Positions 20,304-29,314 of a stretch of DNA of 44,423 nt are shown one piece after another. The notes under the pieces are model-generated. The model had not been told where the DNA came from and searched no databases. It saw only the letters and a program-made list of their open reading frames with translations. Numbering within the stretch: the first letter of the stretch is position 1; every line of letters starts with the position of its first letter. Made by a program: the position numbers and the translations under genes. Source of the DNA: an uncultured Mycobacteriales bacterium (GTDB lineage: Bacteria > Actinomycetota > Actinomycetes > Mycobacteriales > CADCTP01); NCBI GenBank assembly GCA_902805565.1, contig CADCTP010000083.1, positions 1 through 44,423 on the forward strand. The letters are read 5' to 3'.

Positions 20304-21929
20304 GTGTCGACGTACCGGGTGTGGGGCTGGGGCGCGTCGGACGCCGAGGCGCCGCGCACCGCCGACGTGCGGGAGTTCTCCCGCGGGCTCCAGGCGCTGC
20401 TCGGTTTCCCGGGCCGGCCGCCCGAGGAGCCGGCCCCGCTGCGGGAGCTCCCGCGGCCGCGGGTAGCCCTGCCGGCCGCGCTGGCCGGGTTGGCCGGGCC
20501 GGGCGGATCGGGCGGGCCGGGTGGATCGGGCGGCGTGGACCCGGTGGACCGGGCCCGGCACGGGCTCGGCCGGTCGTACCGGGACGTGGTCCGGGGCCTG
20601 CGCGGGGCGCCCGAGCACGTCCCCGACCTCGTCGTCCGGCCCGGCACCGAGGGCGACGTGGCGGCCGTGCTCGACTGGGCGTCCGGCGCGGGCGTGGCCG
20701 TGGTCCCGTTCGGGGGTGGGTCGAGCGTCGTCGGCGGGGTGGAGCCGGCCGTCGGCGACGGCTACCGCGGGACGGTCAGCCTGGACCTGGGGCGGCTGGC
20801 CGGCGTGGCGGAGGTCGACCCGGTGTCCCGGGCGGCCCGGGTCCGGGCCGGCACCCTCGGCCCGGACGTGGAACGCGGCCTGGACGGCACCGGCCTGACC
20901 CTGCGCTTCTTCCCGCAGTCCTTCGAGCGGTCGACGGTCGGCGGCTGGATCGCCACCCGGGCCGCCGGCCACTACGCCGCCCGGCTGCAGCACATCGACG
21001 ACGTCGTGGAGTCCGTACGGGCGGTGACGCCGGCCGGGGTGTGGGAGTCCCGCCGGCTGCCGGCCAGCGGCGCCGGGCCCTCCCCCGACCGGCTGCTGCT
21101 CGGCAGCGAGGGCGCGTTCGGGGTCGTCACCGAGGCCTGGCTGCGGTTGCAGGCGCGGCCGGTGCACCGGGCCCGGGTCACGCTGGCCGCCGCCGACCTG
21201 GCCACCGGCGCCGCGGCGCTGCGCACCCTGCTGCAGGCCGGTTTGGCCCCGGCGACCTGCCGGCTGCTCGACGGCCTCGAGGCCACGCTGACCGGCACGC
21301 TGACGACCGGGGAGGCCGCGCTCGTCCTCGGCGCGGAGTCCGCGACCGAGCCGGTGGAGCCGGCGCTGCGGGCGGCGGTGGCGGCGTGCACGGACCTCGG
21401 CCTGCGCGCCCTGGGGCCGGAGCAGTCGGGCGCGGCCGCGCGGACCTGGCGCTCGGCCTTCCTGCGCGGGCCGTACCTGCGGGAGCTGCTGGTGCTCAGC
21501 GGGGTGCTGCTGGAGACGTTCGAGACCGCGGTGACCTGGGACCGGCTGCCCGGCCTCGTCGACACCGTGACCGCGGCGACCCGCGCCGCGCTGGCGGAGG
21601 TGTGCGGCGGCGGCACGGTCACCTGCCGGATCACCCACGCCTATCCCGACGGCGCCGCGCCGTACTTCACCGTCCTCGCCCCGGCCCGCCGCGGCGGCGA
21701 GCTCGGCCAGTGGGCGGAGGTCGCGGCGGCGGCCAAGGACGCGCTGCACGCCGCCGGCGGCACCATCACCCACCACCACGCCGTCGGCCGCGACCACCGC
21801 CCCTGGTACGACCGGCAGCGGCCGGACCCGTTCGCGCTCGCCCTCGGCGCGGCGAAGGCGGCCCTGGACCCGGCCGGGATCCTGAACCCGGGGGTCCTCC
21901 TGGACCCCCGGCCGGGCCCGGCCCGGTAG
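20304..21929 (+). CDS. FAD-binding oxidase, alkyldihydroxyacetonephosphate synthase (AGPS)-like
   Basis: VPFGGGSSVVGGVEP, FFPQSFERSTVGGWIATRAAGHYAARLQHIDDVVESV, LLGSEGAFGVVTEAWL, GGTITHHHAVGRDHRPWY, LDPAGILNPGVL. Confidence 0.85.
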   Translation: MSTYRVWGWGASDAEAPRTADVREFSRGLQALLGFPGRPPEEPAPLRELPRPRVALPAALAGLAGPGGSGGPGGSGGVDPVDRARHGLGRSYRDVVRGLRGAPEHVPDLVVRPGTEGDVAAVLDWASGAGVAVVPFGGGSSVVGGVEPAVGDGYRGTVSLDLGRLAGVAEVDPVSRAARVRAGTLGPDVERGLDGTGLTLRFFPQSFERSTVGGWIATRAAGHYAARLQHIDDVVESVRAVTPAGVWESRRLPASGAGPSPDRLLLGSEGAFGVVTEAWLRLQARPVHRARVTLAAADLATGAAALRTLLQAGLAPATCRLLDGLEATLTGTLTTGEAALVLGAESATEPVEPALRAAVAACTDLGLRALGPEQSGAAARTWRSAFLRGPYLRELLVLSGVLLETFETAVTWDRLPGLVDTVTAATRAALAEVCGGGTVTCRITHAYPDGAAPYFTVLAPARRGGELGQWAEVAAAAKDALHAAGGTITHHHAVGRDHRPWYDRQRPDPFALALGAAKAALDPAGILNPGVLLDPRPGPAR

Positions 21930-21930
21930 C

Positions 21931-22386
21931 TCAGGCCAGGTCGGAGCGGATGGCGCCGGCGCTCCGCCGGCTGAACGTGTCCCCGGTGTGCGTGGTGTCC
22001 TCGCCGCGGGCGGCCCGGATCGTCAGGTACGTCGTGGTGAGCAGGATCAGCGCCGTCACGATGAGCACGCCGCCGGTCGCCCCGCCCCAGAACGGGACGT
22101 CGAGCTCGACGATCAGCATCGCGATCCCGAGACCGAGCATCCCGAGGGCGAACACGACGGTGCCCGCGGTGCGCCAGCGGCTCGCCACCGCCGCCGCCTG
22201 CACCTTCTCGGCCTGGGTCTTCGCCCGGTCGAGCAGGCTGCGCGCCCACACGTACTCGGTGGCCAGGACGGCGAGGCCGGCCACGATGACCAGGATGCCC
22301 GGACCGGGCAGGACCATCATGGCCAGCCCGACCAGCAGCAACGCGGCCCCGAGGATCGTGGCCGCGGACTTCTTGACGGCATGCAT
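21931..22386 (-). CDS. PGPGW-family transmembrane protein
   Basis: MHAVKKSAATILGAALLLVGLAMMVLPGPGILVIVAGLAVLATEYVWARSLLDRAK. Confidence 0.8.
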   Translation of the reverse strand: MHAVKKSAATILGAALLLVGLAMMVLPGPGILVIVAGLAVLATEYVWARSLLDRAKTQAEKVQAAAVASRWRTAGTVVFALGMLGLGIAMLIVELDVPFWGGATGGVLIVTALILLTTTYLTIRAARGEDTTHTGDTFSRRSAGAIRSDLA

Positions 22387-22455
22387 TCCTGCTGTGTGCC
22401 CACCGGACCGGCACCCCAAGCGCTCCCGGCCGACCGCGCGTGCCGGTCCCCGGCC

Positions 22456-22506
22456 GGGGTCAGGCGGGCGGGGTCAGGCGGGCGGGGTCAGGCGGGCGGG
22501 GTCAGG
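22456..22506. repeat. 14-bp tandem repeat (ggggtcaggcgggc), about 3.5 copies
   Basis: Four 'tca' (minus-strand TGA) at 22460, 22474, 22488 and 22502. Confidence 0.9.
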
Positions 22507-23057
22507 TCGTCGACCTCCACCGTCAGCACGCCGAAGCCGTCCCGCCGGGTCGTCATCGTGCCGTGCCGGGCGAGCATGGCCAGCGACGCGCGGTTGTCCG
22601 CGGCCACCGTCGTCCGCAGCCGGGTGATCCCGGCCGGCCGGCGGGCCAGCAGGGCGGTGAGCAGGGCGCCGGCGACCCCGCGGCCCTGCCAGGCGTCGGC
22701 CACGGTCACCGCGACGTCGGCGGCCGAGGGGTCCTCGGCGTACCGCACCAGCCGCCCGACCCCGACCGGCCGGGCCGGCCCGTCCGCGGGCAGCACGGTG
22801 AGCAGCAGCGCCAGGTGGTTCACCCCGTCGACACCGTCGACCAGGGACCGCAGCATGCCCTCGGACAGCCTGGGCAGGTGGGTCAGGAAGCGCTGCTGCC
22901 GCGACTGCGGGGAGAGCTCGTCGAACCCGTACCGCAGCAGGTCGCGGTCGGTGCCGAGGAGGGGCCAGATCATCGCCGCCGTGCCGTCCCGCAGGGTGAC
23001 CTCGGTGAGCGGGCCGGGGCTGGTGCGCGCGGGCGCGACGCTTCTCGTGCTGCTCAC
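22488..23057 (-). CDS. GNAT-family acetyltransferase
   Basis: VGRLVRYAEDPSAADVAVTVADAWQGRGVAGALLTALLARRPAGITRLRTTVAADNRASLAML. Confidence 0.88.
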   Translation of the reverse strand: MSSTRSVAPARTSPGPLTEVTLRDGTAAMIWPLLGTDRDLLRYGFDELSPQSRQQRFLTHLPRLSEGMLRSLVDGVDGVNHLALLLTVLPADGPARPVGVGRLVRYAEDPSAADVAVTVADAWQGRGVAGALLTALLARRPAGITRLRTTVAADNRASLAMLARHGTMTTRRDGFGVLTVEVDDLTPPA

Positions 23058-23137
23058 ACCGGTGCAACGCCGGGCCGCCGGCCGCCGATCCGGGGAGTGG
23101 GCAACGCCACGTGCGGCCGGCGTCCCGCGGCCCGGCG

Positions 23138-23166
23138 TGTCGATCCGGCGGGCGGCTCGTTCGACC
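23138..23166 (+). promoter_or_regulatory. ECF42-type promoter-like motif, copy 1: TGTCGA-N18-CGACC
   Basis: TGTCGATCCGGCGGGCGGCTCGTTCGACC ~48 nt upstream of the YCII gene. Confidence 0.6.
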
Positions 23167-23213
23167 GGGTGGTGAGAGGGTCCGAGCGGGACCCGGGGAA
23201 GTGGAGGACGACC

Positions 23214-23633
23214 GTGAAGTACATGCTGATCTTGCGGGCCACCGACGAGACGTACGCCGCCCACCAGGACGTCGACTTCGGCGAGATCCTCGAGTCCATG
23301 GGCCGGTACGCCGACGACCTGGTCGCGGCCGGGGTGCTGGTCGCCATGGAGGGCCTGGAGACCACCCCGCCGGGCTTGGTCGTCGACCACTCCGCGGACC
23401 CGCCGGTCGCCACCGACGGGCCGTACGGGGAGACCAAGGAGCTGTTCGGCGGCTTCTGGATCCTCGATGTCGCCTCGCCGGACGACGCGGTCGAGTGGGC
23501 CAGGCGGGTCCCGATCAGCGGCCCCGGGGCGAAGATCGAGGTCCGGCGGATCGTCAGCATCGACGAGTTCCCGCAGGACAACGAGTGGATCCAGAAGGAG
23601 CGGGCGTGGCGGGCGGCGACCGGCCAGCTGTGA
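23214..23633 (+). CDS. YCII-related (DGPF-domain) protein
   Basis: MKYMLILRATDETYAAHQ...ATDGPYGETKELFGGFWILDVASPDDAVEWARR. Confidence 0.88.
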   Translation: MKYMLILRATDETYAAHQDVDFGEILESMGRYADDLVAAGVLVAMEGLETTPPGLVVDHSADPPVATDGPYGETKELFGGFWILDVASPDDAVEWARRVPISGPGAKIEVRRIVSIDEFPQDNEWIQKERAWRAATGQL

Positions 23634-24907
23634 CCCGGCCGGGCGAGGGCCGGCGGGCGGTCGAGGCGGTGTGGCGGATCGAGTCCGCGCGCATCGTCGG
23701 CACGCTGGCCCGGTTCACCGGCGACTTCGCCCTTGCCGAGGACCTTGCCCAGGAGGCGCTGGCCGAAGCCCCGGTCGCCTGGCCGCGGGACGGCGTGCCG
23801 CGCAGCCCGGCCGGGTGGCTGCTGACCGTGGGCCGGCGCCGGGCGATCGACTCGTTCCGGCGCCGGTCGGCCCTCGACGAGCGGTACGCCACCCTGGCCC
23901 GCGACCTCGGCGAGGGCGGCACCGCCACCGGCCGGCCCCCGGCGCCGGAGCCGGACCTGCCGTGGGACCCGGACCGGATCGACGACGACCTGCTGGCCCT
24001 GATGTTCATCGCCTGCCATCCGGTGCTGTCCCGGGAGGCCCGGGTCGCGCTCACCCTGCGCGTGCTCGGCGGCCTCACCAGCGAGGAGATCGCCCGGGCG
24101 TTCCTGGTGCCGACGGCCACCGTGCAGGCGCGGATCACCCGGGCCAAGAAGACGCTGGCGGCCGCCCGGGTGCCGTTCGAGGTGCCGCCGGCCGAGGAGT
24201 GCCGGCGGCGGCTGGGCGCGGTGCTCAGCGTGCTGTACCTGATCTTCACCGAGGGGTCCACGGCCACCTCGGGGACCACGTGGATGCGGCCGGACCTGGC
24301 CCGCGAGGCCGTCCGGCTGAGCCGGATCCTGGCCCGGCTGGTGCCGGACGAGCCCGAGGTGCACGGCCTGCTCGCCCTGCTGGAGCTGACCGCGGCCCGG
24401 TTCCCGGCCCGGGAGGGGGCCGGCGGCGAGCCGGTGCTGCTGGCGGACCAGGACCGGCGGCGGTGGGACCGGTCGGCGATCCGGCGCGGCCGGGCGGCGC
24501 TGGCCCGGGCCGGGCGGGTCGGGCGGGGCCTCGGCCCGTACGGGGTCCAGGCGGCCATCGCCGAGTGCCACGCGGTCGCGCCGTCGCTGGCGGAGACCGA
24601 CCGGGAGCGGATCGTCCTGCTCTACGAGGTGCTGGGCCGGCTCGCGCCGTCGCCGGTGGTCGAGCTCAACCGGGCGGTCGCGATCTCGGTGGCGTACGGC
24701 CCGGCCGCCGCGCTGCCGCTCGTGGACGGGCTGGTCGCCGCGGGCGAGCTGGCCGGCTCCCACCTGCTGCCGAGCGTCCGCGGCGAGCTGCTGCGCCGGC
24801 TGGGCCGGGCCGGGGAGGCCCGGCGGGAGCTCGAGCGGGCCGTACGGCTCTGCGGGAACGAGCGCGAGCGCGGCCTGCTCCGCCGCAAGCTGGCCGACCT
24901 GGATTGA
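23630..24907 (+). CDS. ECF42-type sigma factor with C-terminal extension
   Basis: Sigma2 (FALAEDLAQEALAEAPVAWPRDGVPRSPAGWLLTVGRRRAIDSFRR), sigma4 (LRVLGGLTSEEIARAFLVPTATVQARITRAKKTL), long helical C-terminus; overlaps YCII stop (GTGA). Confidence 0.9.
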   Translation: MTRPGEGRRAVEAVWRIESARIVGTLARFTGDFALAEDLAQEALAEAPVAWPRDGVPRSPAGWLLTVGRRRAIDSFRRRSALDERYATLARDLGEGGTATGRPPAPEPDLPWDPDRIDDDLLALMFIACHPVLSREARVALTLRVLGGLTSEEIARAFLVPTATVQARITRAKKTLAAARVPFEVPPAEECRRRLGAVLSVLYLIFTEGSTATSGTTWMRPDLAREAVRLSRILARLVPDEPEVHGLLALLELTAARFPAREGAGGEPVLLADQDRRRWDRSAIRRGRAALARAGRVGRGLGPYGVQAAIAECHAVAPSLAETDRERIVLLYEVLGRLAPSPVVELNRAVAISVAYGPAAALPLVDGLVAAGELAGSHLLPSVRGELLRRLGRAGEARRELERAVRLCGNERERGLLRRKLADLD

Positions 24908-24943
24908 GGCCCGCCGGCGGGCGCGGCGTGCCAGAGTGTCGGG

Positions 24944-26128
24944 ATGGCAGGGACGCTGTTCCGGGACGCCGCGCTCGCCGACGGCACCGGACCGGAGCTG
25001 CGGGTCGGCGTCAGCGTGCTGGTCGCCGACGACCGGGTCGGCTGGATCCGGCCGTCGGACGAGGAGCCGGACCCCGGCCCGGACGTCGAGGTGGTCGACG
25101 CCTCCGGGTGCACGATCGTGCCCGGCCTGGTGGACAGCCACAGCCACCTGACCCTCCCGGGCGGGGCGCACTGGATCGACCGGGCCTTCGACACCCCGGA
25201 CACGCTGCTGGCCGCGGCCGAGCACAACGCCCGGCTGCTGCGGTCGGCCGGGGTGCGCTGGGCCCGGGACGTCGGCTCCCCGATCGGGACCGACCCGGTC
25301 GACGGCCGGGTCCGGGCCCTGGCGCTGGGACTGCGGGACCGGTGGGCGGGCCGGCGGGAGTACCCGTACGTCCGGGCGGCCGGGACCTGGGTGGTCCGGA
25401 CCGGCGGCCTGCCCGGCGGCCTCGGCGTCGAGGTCCGCGACGGCGACGGGCTGCTCGCCGCGGTGACCCGGCAGCTCGACGACGGGGCCGACCTGGTCAA
25501 GCTCTACCTGGACGGCCCGGACCGGGAGACCGCGCCGTTCACCGTGGGCGAGGTCCGGGCCGCGGTCGAGCTGGCCCACGGCCGCGGGGCCCGGGTCGCC
25601 GCCCACTCCGGGCTGCTGCCCGGCGCCCGGGTCGGGGCCGAGGCCGGGGTCGACTCCCTGGAGCACGGCTTCCAGCTGGACGCGGACGTGGCCCGCACCA
25701 TGGCCGCGAACGGGGTCGCGCTGGTGTCGACGCTGAGCGTCCTGGAGTCGTGGCGGTCGTTCGGCCGGACCACGAGGGTGCCCCGGTTCGCGGCCGAGCC
25801 CGGCCGCTCCCAGCTGGCCGAGCGGCGGGAGCGGGCGCACGCGAGCGTCCGGGACGCCGCCCGGGCCGGGGTGCTGATCGCGGCCGGGACCGACTTCGGC
25901 GGCGGCTCCACCCGGGCCAACCAGCTGGCCTGGGAGGTCGAGTGCCTGGTCACCGCGGGTCTGGAGCCCTGGCAGGCGCTGGCCGCGGCCACCCGCAACG
26001 GCGGCACGCTGCTCGGCGAGCCGGAGGCCGGCGTGCTGCGCGAGGGCGGCCCGGCCGACCTGGTGCTGGTGCACGGCGACCCGCTCACCGACCCGGCCGC
26101 CCTCTGGCGGGTCTGGCTGGTCCCCTAG
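24944..26128 (+). CDS. Amidohydrolase-family protein
   Basis: GCTIVPGLVDSHSHLTLPGG, VAAHSGLLPGARVGAEAGVDSLEHGF, IAAGTDFGGG, GGPADLVLVHGDPL. Confidence 0.88.
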   Translation: MAGTLFRDAALADGTGPELRVGVSVLVADDRVGWIRPSDEEPDPGPDVEVVDASGCTIVPGLVDSHSHLTLPGGAHWIDRAFDTPDTLLAAAEHNARLLRSAGVRWARDVGSPIGTDPVDGRVRALALGLRDRWAGRREYPYVRAAGTWVVRTGGLPGGLGVEVRDGDGLLAAVTRQLDDGADLVKLYLDGPDRETAPFTVGEVRAAVELAHGRGARVAAHSGLLPGARVGAEAGVDSLEHGFQLDADVARTMAANGVALVSTLSVLESWRSFGRTTRVPRFAAEPGRSQLAERRERAHASVRDAARAGVLIAAGTDFGGGSTRANQLAWEVECLVTAGLEPWQALAAATRNGGTLLGEPEAGVLREGGPADLVLVHGDPLTDPAALWRVWLVP

Positions 26129-26160
26129 GCGCGGTCGTCCGGAAAGATTTTCCGGGCCGG

Positions 26161-26189
26161 TGTCGATCGGCCGGCGGGGCGTTCGTAGC
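26161..26189 (+). promoter_or_regulatory. ECF42-type promoter-like motif, copy 2: TGTCGA-N17-CGTAG
   Basis: TGTCGATCGGCCGGCGGGGCGTTCGTAGC upstream of the DUF6069-like/YCII/sigma block. Confidence 0.6.
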
Positions 26190-26240
26190 CAGGGTGAGAG
26201 ACCGGCCGGACGGCCGGCCGCGAGATCCCCGGAGGACGCC

Positions 26241-26657
26241 ATGACCGCCACCCTGACCGCGACCCCGACCGCCCCCACCGCCACCGGCCGCCGTGCCGTC
26301 GCCGGGCCCGGGATCGTCGCCGCCCTCGTCGCCGCGGCCGCGACCTGGGCCGTGGCCGCGGCCGCCCGCGCCGCCGGCGTCGAACTCACCGTCGAGGGCG
26401 AGCCGATCCCGCTGCTCGGCTTCGCGAACCTCACGGTCGTCGGCGGCCTGCTCGGCGTCGCGCTGGCCGCGGTGCTCGCCCGCCGCGCCGCCCGGCCGCG
26501 CCGTACCTTCGTCCGGGTCACCGGCACGCTCACCGCGGTGTCGCTGGTGCCGCCGTTCCTGGTGCCGGCCGCCGCCCCGACCGTCGCCGTGCTCGTGCTG
26601 ACCCACCTCGTCGCGGCCGCCGTGATCGTCCCCGCGCTGGCCACCCGGCTGCGCTGA
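26241..26657 (+). CDS. DUF6069-like membrane protein
   Basis: Four predicted TM segments; GVELTVEGEPIPLLGFANLTVVGGLLGVALAAVLARRA; SD GGAGG upstream. Confidence 0.7.
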   Translation: MTATLTATPTAPTATGRRAVAGPGIVAALVAAAATWAVAAAARAAGVELTVEGEPIPLLGFANLTVVGGLLGVALAAVLARRAARPRRTFVRVTGTLTAVSLVPPFLVPAAAPTVAVLVLTHLVAAAVIVPALATRLR

Positions 26658-26701
26658 CCCCCCGACCTGGCACCATCCACGCCCGACCGAAGGAGACCAC
26701 C

Positions 26702-27058
26702 ATGAAGCAGTACCTGCTGTCCGTGCACGGCACCCACGGCGAGCCCCTCCCGGAGCCGGAGGCCATCCAGCAGATGTTCGCCGACGTCGAGAAGGTCAAC
26801 GAGGAGATCCGGTCCGCCGGCGCCTGGGTGTTCGCCGGCGGCCTGACCGACCCGTCCGACGCCACCGTCGTCCGCGTCGAGGCCGGCCGGGCGCTGACCA
26901 CCGACGGGCCGTACGCGGAGACCAAGGAGCAGCTCGGCGGCTTCTGGATCATCAAGGCGGAGAACCTCGACGAGGCGCTGGCCTGGGCGGAGAAGGCGAC
27001 CGTGGCCTGCGGGGCGCCGGTGGAGGTCCGGCCGTTCCAGGACGAGCCGGAGGCCTGA
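26702..27058 (+). CDS. YCII-related (DGPF-domain) protein
   Basis: MKQYLLSVHGTHGEPLP...ALTTDGPYAETKEQLGGFWIIKAENLDEALAWAEK. Confidence 0.9.
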   Translation: MKQYLLSVHGTHGEPLPEPEAIQQMFADVEKVNEEIRSAGAWVFAGGLTDPSDATVVRVEAGRALTTDGPYAETKEQLGGFWIIKAENLDEALAWAEKATVACGAPVEVRPFQDEPEA

Positions 27059-28299
27059 TGACCGACCCGGACGGGGTGGCCCGCGTCTACCGGCAGGAGT
27101 ACGGCCGGTGCGTGGCCACCCTGGTCCGCGTCCTGCGCGACATCGACCTCGCGGAGGAGGCGGTCCAGGACGCGTTCGCGACCGCGCTGGAGCGGTGGCC
27201 GGCCACCGGCCTGCCGCCGAACCCCGGCGCCTGGATCACCACCACCGCCCGCAACCGGGCGATCGACCGGCTGCGCCGGGAGGCCGCCCGCGACGACAAG
27301 CAGGCGCAGGCGGCGCTGCTGCACCAGCCCGACGAGCCGCAGGAGGTGGGACCGGTGCGGGACGACCAGCTGCGGCTGATCTTCACCTGCTGCCACCCGG
27401 CGCTCGCCCCGGCGGCCCAGGTCGCGCTCACCCTGCGGCTGCTCGGCGGCCTGGAGACGCCGGAGATCGCCCGGGCGTTCCTGGTCCCGGAGGCGACGAT
27501 GGCGCAGCGGATCGTCCGGGCGAAGCGGAAGATCAAGGACGCCGGCATCCCGTACCGGATCCCGACCGAGGCCGAGCTCCCCCGCCGGCTGCCGCCGGTG
27601 CTCGCGGTGCTCTACCTGGTCTTCAACGAGGGGTACGCGGCCAGCTCCGGGCCGGGCCTGGTCCGCGCCGACCTGTGCGCGGCGGCGGTCCGGCTGACCC
27701 GCGAGCTGGCCGGGCTGATGCCGGACGAGCCGGAGGTGGCCGGGCTGCTCGGCCTGCTGCTGCTCACCGAGTCCCGGCGGCCGGCCCGTACCGGACCGGA
27801 CGGCGCGCTGGTGCTGCTGCCGGACCAGGACCGGTCCCGGTGGGACCGGGCGCTGGTCGCCGAGGGGCAGGCGATCGTGCGGGCCTGCCTGCGCCGCGGC
27901 CGGCCGGGCCCGTACCAGCTCCAGGCGGCGATCGCGGCCGTGCACTCGGACGCGCCCCGGGCGGCGGACACCGACTGGGCCCAGGTCCTCGCGCTGTACG
28001 ACCAGCTGCTCGCGGTCACGCCGACCGCGGTGGTGGCGCTGAACCGGGCGGTCGCCGTGGCCGAGCTGCACGGCCCGGCGGCCGGGCTGGCCGAGATGGA
28101 CCGGCTGGACCTGCCCGGCTACCACCTCTTCCACGCCGCGCGGGCCGACCTGCTGGTCCGGCTCGGCCGCACCGGCGAGGCCCGGGCGGCGTACGGGCGG
28201 GCGCTGGAGCTGGCCACCAACCCGGCCGAGCGGGACTTCCTGACCGGCCGGCTCGACCGGCTGGGCCCCGGGACCGGACCGGCCGCGCCGGCGAGGTGA
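27058..28299 (+). CDS. ECF42-type sigma factor with C-terminal extension
   Basis: Overlaps YCII stop (TGATG); IDLAEEAVQDAFATALERWPATGLPPNPGAWITTTARNRAIDRLRR and LLGGLETPEIARAFLVPEATMAQRIVRAKRKI. Confidence 0.92.
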   Translation: MTDPDGVARVYRQEYGRCVATLVRVLRDIDLAEEAVQDAFATALERWPATGLPPNPGAWITTTARNRAIDRLRREAARDDKQAQAALLHQPDEPQEVGPVRDDQLRLIFTCCHPALAPAAQVALTLRLLGGLETPEIARAFLVPEATMAQRIVRAKRKIKDAGIPYRIPTEAELPRRLPPVLAVLYLVFNEGYAASSGPGLVRADLCAAAVRLTRELAGLMPDEPEVAGLLGLLLLTESRRPARTGPDGALVLLPDQDRSRWDRALVAEGQAIVRACLRRGRPGPYQLQAAIAAVHSDAPRAADTDWAQVLALYDQLLAVTPTAVVALNRAVAVAELHGPAAGLAEMDRLDLPGYHLFHAARADLLVRLGRTGEARAAYGRALELATNPAERDFLTGRLDRLGPGTGPAAPAR

Positions 28300-28330
28300 C
28301 GGACCGGCGTTCGGCGGGCATAGACGGCCC

Positions 28331-29215
28331 ATGAGCGGTATGGCCGGCGGGTCCGCGGACGTCATCAGCGAGCCGGAGCGGGTCCTCGACGATCCCCCGC
28401 CGGACCCCGACTACCCGCGCTACCGGGTCGAGCCCGGCGAGCCGGCGCGGCTGGCCGACCGGGACCCGGACGAGAGCGAGCACTACACCAAGAAGAAGGA
28501 GACGGCCGACGCGCTCGCGGCCGCCCGCAAGCGCATCGGCGACCTGCAGGCCCGCCTGTACGCCGAGCACCGGCGCAGCGTGCTCATCGTCCTGCAGGCC
28601 ATGGACACCGGCGGCAAGGACGGCACGATCAAGGGCGTCTTCCAGGGCGTGAACCCGCAGGGCTGCCAGGTGTGGTCGTTCAAGGCCCCCACCCCCGAGG
28701 AGCGCGACCACGACTTCCTGTGGCGCTACCACCAGCGGGTGCCCCCGGCCGGGATGATCCACATCTTCAACCGGTCGCACTACGAGGACGTGCTGGTGGT
28801 CCGGGTGAAGTCCCTGGTGCCCGAGGACGTGTGGCGGGGCCGGTACGACGTGATCAACAACTTCGAGGAGCAGCTGACCGCGAGCGGGGTCACCCTGGTC
28901 AAGTTCTTCCTGCACATCTCCCGCGACGAGCAGCGCCGGCGGCTGCAGTCCCGGCTGGACACGCCGGACAAGCGGTGGAAGTTCTCCGGCAACGACCTCG
29001 CCGAGCGGGCGTACTGGGACGACTACCAGCAGGCCTTCGACGAGGCCCTGACCCGGTGCTCCACCCCGCACGCCCCCTGGTACGTCGTCCCGGCCAACCA
29101 GAAGTGGTACCGCAACCTCGTCGTCGCCCGCACCATCGCCGACACCCTGGCGGCGATGGACCCGCGGTACCCGGAGCCGGAGCAGGGCCTGGACCAGGTG
29201 ACGGTCCCGGAGTAG
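28331..29215 (+). CDS. ppk2: PPK2-family polyphosphate kinase
   Basis: LIVLQAMDTGGKDGTIKGVFQGVNPQGCQVWSFKAPTPEERDHDFLWRYHQ, FNRSHYEDVLVVRV, ANQKWYRNLVVARTI. Confidence 0.93.
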   Translation: MSGMAGGSADVISEPERVLDDPPPDPDYPRYRVEPGEPARLADRDPDESEHYTKKKETADALAAARKRIGDLQARLYAEHRRSVLIVLQAMDTGGKDGTIKGVFQGVNPQGCQVWSFKAPTPEERDHDFLWRYHQRVPPAGMIHIFNRSHYEDVLVVRVKSLVPEDVWRGRYDVINNFEEQLTASGVTLVKFFLHISRDEQRRRLQSRLDTPDKRWKFSGNDLAERAYWDDYQQAFDEALTRCSTPHAPWYVVPANQKWYRNLVVARTIADTLAAMDPRYPEPEQGLDQVTVPE

Positions 29216-29231
29216 GAATCCCGCGGCGGGA

Positions 29232-29259
29232 TGTCGATCGGGGTGCTGCCGCTCCGACC
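29232..29259 (+). promoter_or_regulatory. ECF42-type promoter-like motif, copy 3: TGTCGA-N17-CGACC
   Basis: TGTCGATCGGGGTGCTGCCGCTCCGACC upstream of the PhnB/VOC-like gene. Confidence 0.6.
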
Positions 29260-29314
29260 ATCTGGTGGAGGGTCGTCCGTCCCGGACGGCCGAGCACCGA
29301 GAGGACCCACCGTC

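Noticed and set aside
20305-20315. TGTCGA at the start of the AGPS-like gene
   Set aside because: It is the GTG TCG ACG start-codon context, not an upstream promoter position.
23054-26737. 1227-aa minus-strand ORF
   Set aside because: Antisense to the YCII, sigma, amidohydrolase and DUF6069-like genes, low-complexity composition.
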